A stretch of 64,000 nucleotides of DNA from Pinus tabuliformis (taxonomy: Eukaryota > Streptophyta > Pinopsida > Pinales > Pinaceae), in assembly GCA_031772625.1 (NCBI GenBank), contig CM062815.1:602132505-602196504 (forward strand), in the 5' to 3' direction. Of this stretch, positions 59,001 to 64,000 are shown one piece after another. Made by a program: the position numbers and the translations under genes. Below the pieces are notes generated by a model that did not search any database, was not told the origin of the DNA, and was given only the letters and a program-made list of their open reading frames with translations. Within the stretch, counting starts at the first letter, position 1; the number at the start of each line of letters is the position of its first letter.

Positions 59001-60321
59001 CAATGGGAAATGGAGAACATGGAAACTTCCAGATTACAGAGGAATGGGCATGCTGCATACTCAAGCTATAGCCCTTAAAGGTCTTTTAGACAAGAGACAA
59101 ATCTTAAACTCAAACTTGAATGATCAACTAAGATGGGGAAAGAACAAGGCAGGTCTCTTCAACCTCAAGGAGGCCAAAAGGATAGATGCAGGGTTGAACC
59201 TTTCAAACACAGATAAAACATGGAAAGAAATCTGGGAAAATCCTCATTGGATGAAAGTCAAATTGTTCAAGTGGCTGGTTCACCAGGGCAAGATTCTGAC
59301 ATGGGATAATCTTAGAAAAAGAGGCTTTGTTGGCCCCTCAAGATGTCACTTATGTAGACAACAGGAAGAAACTACAAATCATCTCCTGAATAGATGCACT
59401 TTCACCACAACACTTTGGAATTGGGTTGGAGAAGTCTTTGAGCAGACAGACAGAGATGTTAATGACATCATCACTACTTTGAAGAATTGGAGGAAAAATT
59501 TCTCGGATAATGAGATCATAAACTCCGCCTAGATGTTGACCCCAGGATTCCTAATCTGGAATGTCTGGAAGGAGCACAACAACAGGATTTTCAAGGAGAA
59601 AGCGAGTCTGGTGAGCAACATCCTCAAGCTAGTCCTTAAACAACTCAAAGAAATTGTTCATATCCTGGGAGGTGCAGCTACAGGTAAACCCATTGGACAA
59701 AGAGAGGCCAGAATATTGGAGAAGTTAGAGCTCAAGGTTATTCACCCTCAGGGTTCTATGCAGATTATCAAGAAAACCTCAGCAGAAAAGTCTTCTTGGC
59801 AACCCCCTTCTCATGGCTTTTTAAAATTCAACATAGACGGGGCTTCAAAAGGGAATCCGGGAGAAGCTGGTTATGGAGGGGTCTTGAGGGATGAGGAAGG
59901 AAACATACAAGTCATCTTCCACAACTATCTAGGCAAAGCAACCAACAATATGGTTGAGCTCATGGCGATGGAATTATGCCTGGAAATACTGCTCAAGTAC
60001 AACATTCAAAATGTCATCATTGAGGCAGATTCAGAATTAGTCATTAACTCAGTGAAGAGGATAAATGTTGGCGCTGCTCCTGAGAAAATCTCAGAACACT
60101 GGAGGCTTCTACAAGTCTACCAAAGAATCCAAGCGCACCTAAGAATGCTGAGAACCCTCAGGTTGGTGCATGTTCGTAGGGAAGCCAACAAAGTTGCGGA
60201 CTGGCTAGCCAATGAGGGGGTTCGAAACAAGCATATCGATTTATGTTGCTGGTGGGAGGAGATAACGGATGACAGGTTGAAGGAGGGATGCTCATCCAGG
60301 GCCCTCAGTGACCGACAGTAG
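56038..60321 (+). pseudogene. LINE ORF2: endonuclease, reverse transcriptase, zf-RVT and RNase H
   Basis: It starts at ATG 56038, which overlaps the ORF1 stop as ATGA. Domains in order: an APE-like endonuclease (56038-56740; WNIRGLG, QETK, GGDFN, GGSDHWPI); reverse transcriptase (about 57550-58350; KLDIEKAYDKLSW, RGLRQGDPLSPFLF, and FVDDTML at the catalytic site); a zinc-binding zf-RVT (about 59160-59440; CHLCRQQEETTNHLLNRC); and RNase H (about 59820-60220; NIDGASKGNPG, NNMVELMAMELCL, EADSE, ANKVADWLA). The catalytic residues look intact. Breaks are stops at 56392, 56620, 57049, 58897, 58984 and 59530 and frame changes near 57505-57525 and 57660-57680. Confidence 0.88.
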
Positions 60322-61196
60322 CATTAGGAAAATTCAAGAGTCGGTTTTTGCTAACACAAAGCCACAGAGATGAGGTCTAGTTGATCTGGTTTCATTATGG
60401 AGTGTTATGACATATGTGAGATCCTTTTTAGGATGCAAGTCTATGTCGGCCTCATTAACTCAGGTAATGGAAAACCAGATGTCTCAGGGGGATGGCTGGA
60501 TGGAGGGATCTTCATCTCCCTTTGGCCCATGCGTCAGAGCCCAGATTTTCTTGGTAAACACAAAACCCCAGCTTTTATTCCTGTAAACAGCTTTACGACC
60601 CTTGAAGTGGTTTCTGGTATATCACATGCTCATCAAGCTAGAAGCGGTTTTTCTCAATCGGGAGCGATTCCACTCACCACGCGACACGTGGCTAAGGGCG
60701 GGGAGGAATTACCGCCTTCATCGTGTGCTAACTATCGGCGCTTTTAGTCCGCGTGATATGATCCTTAACCATTGGATCTAGCGAGGCTAATCTATGGCCA
60801 GGATTTTGCGTGCATGTTGGTGGGTCCACAACAATGGTTATGTTTTGAGTTGTTCGCTTGACTTCTCCGAGATCACGCGCAATCGGTGGATTTCGGGTGG
60901 TTAAAGTGATTGAAGGATAAGTCAAAATCGGGTCCGATTTATTTGTTAACAGGTGTGCTTGTTGGCCACCCAATGTGTTTTTCATCCACTGGATCTTCAA
61001 CACAAGATCCAACAATCAGTTTTGGACTGCTTGTTTGATTTGACGGGCCCAAGTCCTTGGGTTCGCTTTGTCGTCTTGAGACCATGTTTTGGGGTAGGCC
61101 TGTCATATTGGTGGGCCTCACTGCTGCGATCAACTTTTGTACACTATTTCTTTTTTAATTGAATAGAAGGATCCACTCTGGCCGTAGCAAAATATA
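60322..61196 (+). other. LINE 3' UTR
   Basis: No conserved protein. It is more GC-balanced than the flanks, matching the LINE body and ending with them at the target duplication. The end is AGCAAAATATA, a short A/T-rich tail. Minus-strand frames at 60728-61133 are not recognised and are taken as chance. Confidence 0.7.
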
Positions 61197-61216
61197 TATA
61201 TATTGTTTATGAGAGA
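61197..61216. repeat. Target-site duplication of the LINE, right copy
   Basis: Identical to 54331-54350. The sequence right after it, TTTTTTGGCATAAATAACAT, resembles TCTTTTGGCAGAAATCACAT at 1174-1193, so the empty site probably lay inside or next to a foldback-family arm. Confidence 0.85.
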
Positions 61217-61420
61217 TTTTTTGGCATAAATAACATGATATTTCATTTGACGATGCGTTTCGAACCCACCAGTGTGGTTCATCGTCGGGTCAAGTTGAAG
61301 AATCAGATCTAGGTTGTATGTTAAATAGACAGAGCAGAACATCCAATGGCTATAATTTTTGACCAAGCAATGTCTATATTGACTAGCTAATGGCTATATT
61401 TGACTAGGAAAAAAATAACA
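61217..61420. repeat. Foldback-family arm, diverged copy
   Basis: TTTTGGCATAAATAACAT, then GCGTTTCGAACC..CAGTGTGGTTCATC, then GTTAAATAGACAGAGCA, then AATGGCTATA follow the same order as the left arm at 1170-1330. A weaker similarity to the same motif is at 62250-62285. No clear opposite arm was found, so this may be half an element. Confidence 0.6.
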
Positions 61421-62550
61421 TAACTGTATTTAATTAAAAATTAAAAATTAAAATAAGTTAAAGTTATGGATCTAAATAATTAATAAATTAATAGTTAGTT
61501 ATACTATTATTAAATTACGTGATATTTGATAATATAAAAGTTAATTTTTTATCAAAATTAAATGTTATTTTATAATACAATAATTTCTGTTATAAAAAAC
61601 AATTAATAATTTTTTATCATATTTTATTTAAATTTAAATTATCTTTAATAATCTGATTTAATATTATTTTTAATTATCTAAAAACTCATCTCGGAAACAA
61701 AATATTAATTCAATTTTCGAAAACACGTGTGAAGAAAATACTATTAATTCAATATTCAAAAACATGTGTCAACGAAATATGAACCGCTCATTTTAATAAT
61801 TAGATTTTGTTTGAATATAATAATAATAATATTGTTGAATATTCGAATTGTGAAATTACATTAATAAAAAATTAAATTAATAAGTCTAAATATTATAAAA
61901 AAAAATTTTTTTTTAAATACATATATTGAAAATAAAAATAAGTTAAAAATTCTTAAAAAATAAAAATATACTAGTTACAAATTATTTAATAAAATTTAAT
62001 ATTTAAAATTTTAATTTATGAGTTAATGTGATTTATAGTGTTGTAAGCAGCCAATGCTTCTTTAAAAAGTCAGGGAATATATAATGAATATTTAATTTTA
62101 ATACGTGTAAAAATTGTTATTTTTAATAAATAATTTAAAGTGGGAAAAAATTGTAAAATTAAGTATTTTGTATAGAAGTAAAATGAGTTTTAAATAAATT
62201 TATAATTTGAATATTAAAACTATCGGAAAAATTATATTAGAAAAATTTTGTGAAATATTTTGAACCAACAAATATGATTCATAATTAATCAAGTAATTAT
62301 AAAAATTTCGAAACACTTTTTACTCTCTATTTTTTTATAAAAAACGAAATCATCATCATATTATAGTTATTAATACTACACTATTCATACACAATAAATA
62401 AATAAAAATATATATAAACTCACGTATAACTAAATTAAAATTCCTAATATGATATAAACCATGAAATTATGATATAAACCATGAAATTAAATATTTTATT
62501 CAAAATATAATTAATAACTATCTCCTCACTTTACAAAAGTGCTGAAAATG
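61421..62550. other. Strongly AT-rich stretch without a gene
   Basis: Long A/T runs and small direct repeats, for example ATTAATTCAATWTTCRAAAACA around 61703 and 61742, and an 18-base tandem GATATAAACCATGAAATT at 62450-62490. Nothing coding. Confidence 0.65.
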
Positions 62551-62558
62551 TTTGATAT

Positions 62559-62830
62559 ATCAGGGCACAGCCGGTTCTAAGTTCATATTTCATATATATT
62601 AGGGCATAGCCGGTTACTTATCATCAATACAGGTAAGGATAGTTGGCAGTCAACATTGCTGTGGAAGATCTGATTGTGGAATCCAAGTAAGGACTGACGG
62701 CAATCAACATTGATATGGAAGATCTGATTGTGGAATAAAGGTAAGGATAGACGGCCGTCAACGGTGATTGTGGAATACAGGTAAGGATAGATGGCAGTGA
62801 ACATGGGTGTGGAAGAATAGATTGTGATCG
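62559..62830. repeat. Tandem repeats upstream of the lectin kinase
   Basis: First, AGGGCAYAGCCGGTT occurs twice (62562, 62605). Then four units of roughly 40-60 bp repeat, built on GGTAAGGATAG.TGGCAGTCA, ACATTG.TRTGGAAGATCTG and ATTGTGGAAT; the third lacks the middle part. They lie 0.7-0.95 kb upstream of the start codon and could affect promoter activity, but no known site was recognised. Confidence 0.75.
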
Positions 62831-63194
62831 CAATTTTAAAAGGAATTGTATATTTTGGATTTTTTGGTGTTGGAATTAATGGAAAATTTTGAGGTGAAAT
62901 ATTGATTTGTGTTATTTAAATTTGTTTTTTGTTTTTTGAATGTATATATAAATTTAATATTTTGAAAATATTTTAGAGCATTTCGATTGTGCAGGGGTTA
63001 CCAATCAAACTTGTGATTTCAATAAATTTTTATTAAATTTTAAAAAAATTAAACTGGAAAACCCCATAAAAAACTTCTAAAAAATCTCACAAAAAATAAT
63101 TAAAAAACCTTCCAAAAAATCTCACTAAAAATAACTAAAATTTAAATTAAAAAACCTATGTATTAAAATAGAGCGGCATCCATATTTTGTGAGT

Positions 63195-63420
63195 ATCCAT
63201 ATAACCTAGTGACACAGCTCTTGGTGACGGTCGGTGTGCGAGGACGTTGAATATTCATGTAGTCCAATGAGACAGCTCAGTCGGTAATTGTCAATGAGCG
63301 AGGAGGTTGGTCCCGGATTCAAGTTTTGAAAAATATAATCAAGTTGATGACGAACGGTGAGCGAGGACGTTGGTCCCGGGTTCAAGGCTTGAAAAATATA
63401 ATCAAAGTGACGAAAAAGTG
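63195..63420 (+). repeat. tRNA-like repeats (SINE-derived?) upstream of the lectin kinase
   Basis: Three related units of about 65-90 bp. The second contains CAGCTCAGTCGGTA, close to the polymerase III A box, followed about 45 bases later by GGTCCCGGATTCAAG; the third has GGTCCCGGGTTCAAGGCT, close to the B box GGTTCRANNCC. The first unit is degenerate. A folded tRNA cannot be drawn (no acceptor stem), so this is a tRNA-derived repeat, possibly a SINE head, not a tRNA gene. Confidence 0.55.
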
Positions 63421-63514
63421 AGAGTATCCGTGTATTAAGATCCATTCAAATCCATTCATTTGTTCTTGAGATCAATTCAAATCCATTCATTTGCTCTTGA
63501 GAGAAATTTAGTTC

Positions 63515-64000
63515 ATGCGAAAGAGAAGAATGGTGATGCTCCCATCTCGCAGCCTCCTCCTGATAGCCTTCAGCTACCTAATAATACCACTTTTTGCCGC
63601 ACAGACCATGGAGGAGGATCATCGAAACACCACTTTCGTTTTCGACAGATTCAATAGAAGCAGTTTATTCTTGGGAGGGGTTGCTTCAGTCATGCCCTTC
63701 GAACCCGTGCTTGTCCTTACAAATCAATCGAATTTCATTTCAGGCCGCGCGCTGTATTCAATTCCCGTGCAGATGAAAAGCAATGAGACAGTTTCCTCCT
63801 TCAGCACTACCTTCGTTTTCTCAATGGTGCCTCGTCCCTCTGAGGCGGGGGGTCACGGAATAGCCTTCGTCATGATGCCCCACATATCTCCCGTCGGCGG
63901 TCTGCCAGCCCACTTTTTGGGCTTGCTAAATATCACCAGCTGCGGGCAGGCATCCAATCACTTGTTTGCAGTGGAGTTCGACACGGCCAGGAGTGTGGAA
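63515..64000 (+). CDS. L-type lectin-domain receptor-like kinase, 5' part (runs off the window)
   Basis: An open frame of 162 codons without a stop. The start at 63515 is the first ATG after an in-frame TAG (63509-63511); a second ATG follows at 63530. Residues 1-30 form a signal peptide (basic MRKRR, then a hydrophobic stretch to LFAAQ). The rest is a legume-type lectin domain: FVFDRFN (41-47), LVLTNQSNF (66-74), SFSTTFVFSMVP (95-106), GGHGIAFVMMP (112-122) and NHLFAVEFDT (148-157), whose acidic residues belong to the metal site in the family. Five N-glycosylation sequons are visible. Such receptors sit in the plasma membrane and sense extracellular ligands; the transmembrane segment and kinase lie beyond the window. 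A soluble lectin is the alternative. Confidence 0.85.
   Translation, partial: MRKRRMVMLPSRSLLLIAFSYLIIPLFAAQTMEEDHRNTTFVFDRFNRSSLFLGGVASVMPFEPVLVLTNQSNFISGRALYSIPVQMKSNETVSSFSTTFVFSMVPRPSEAGGHGIAFVMMPHISPVGGLPAHFLGLLNITSCGQASNHLFAVEFDTARSVE

Larger units (their letters stand above)
54351..61196 (+). mobile_element. L1-type LINE (non-LTR retrotransposon) with RNase H, full length and decayed
   Basis: About 6.85 kb between perfect 20-bp target duplications. Order: 5' UTR of about 125 bp, ORF1 (54476-56041), ORF2 (56038-60321), 3' UTR of about 875 bp ending in a short TA run instead of poly-A. It is dead: one stop in ORF1, six in-frame stops and two frame changes in ORF2. The base pattern still gives clean domains throughout, and the target duplications are unmutated, so it is younger than the gypsy and foldback layers. 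It lies directly beside a foldback-like arm (61217 onward). Confidence 0.9.

Noticed and set aside
60397-61162. Open frames on both strands in the LINE 3' UTR
   Set aside because: They lack conserved motifs and lie between ORF2 and the target duplication, so they are most likely chance frames.
63195-63420. Possible tRNA gene
   Set aside because: A- and B-box-like sequences are present but no acceptor or anticodon stem can be formed, and the unit is repeated in tandem.
1-64000. CRISPR arrays, bacterial operons, rRNA genes
   Set aside because: No regularly spaced short repeats with unique spacers, no ribosome-binding-site-linked gene chains and no rRNA sequence were seen; the content is plant nuclear.

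Overview
The window is nuclear DNA from a seed plant. It is AT-rich and gene-poor, and most of it is old transposable elements in several layers plus short broken pieces of ordinary plant genes. The plant assignment rests on a Ty3/gypsy LTR retroelement, an L1-type LINE with a C-terminal RNase H, an L-type lectin receptor-like kinase, and fragments of plant genes. The sparse genes, deep nesting and heavy decay suit a large genome such as a gymnosperm, but the species cannot be named from the sequence.

Layout. (1) 1-8392 and 20327-28649 are two closely similar copies of one composite block, about 20.3 kb apart in direct orientation. Each holds, in order, an AT-rich repeat, a foldback element set in degenerate CCCTAATATTTCCC-type repeats, a 1.5-1.6 kb LTR on the minus strand, part of that element's interior, and the 5' end of a plus-strand Ty3/gypsy element. 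Copy 1 stops inside the gypsy protease/RT linker. Copy 2 continues through pol to a 3' LTR near 31744, then through the rest of the minus-strand element to its second LTR (33697-35299). (2) 8393-20326 is unclassified repeat-derived DNA with tandem repeats, a third copy of one dispersed repeat, a decayed relative of the lectin-kinase 5' region, and a hairpin of about 440 bp. (3) 35300-54330 contains gene fragments: VPS13-like exons (39.2-39.6 kb), then exon pieces of endo-beta-mannanase, a KIN-14-type kinesin, an RSL-type bHLH factor and prolyl oligopeptidase packed into 1.8 kb (45.7-47.5 kb) in mixed orientation, and a second bHLH piece at 53.3 kb. The mix looks like gene-fragment capture by a transposon, although no transposon ends were found. 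(4) 54351-61196 is a full-length but decayed LINE flanked by a perfect 20-bp target-site duplication. (5) 61217-64000 is AT-rich DNA, tandem repeats and tRNA-like repeats leading to the only intact-looking host gene, the 5' end of a lectin receptor kinase that starts at 63515 and runs off the window.

No bacterial-type operon, CRISPR array, rRNA or functional tRNA gene was seen. The most notable structures are the multi-gene fragment mosaic, including an open frame that joins mannanase to kinesin, and the hairpin whose arms resemble the start-codon region of the lectin kinase.
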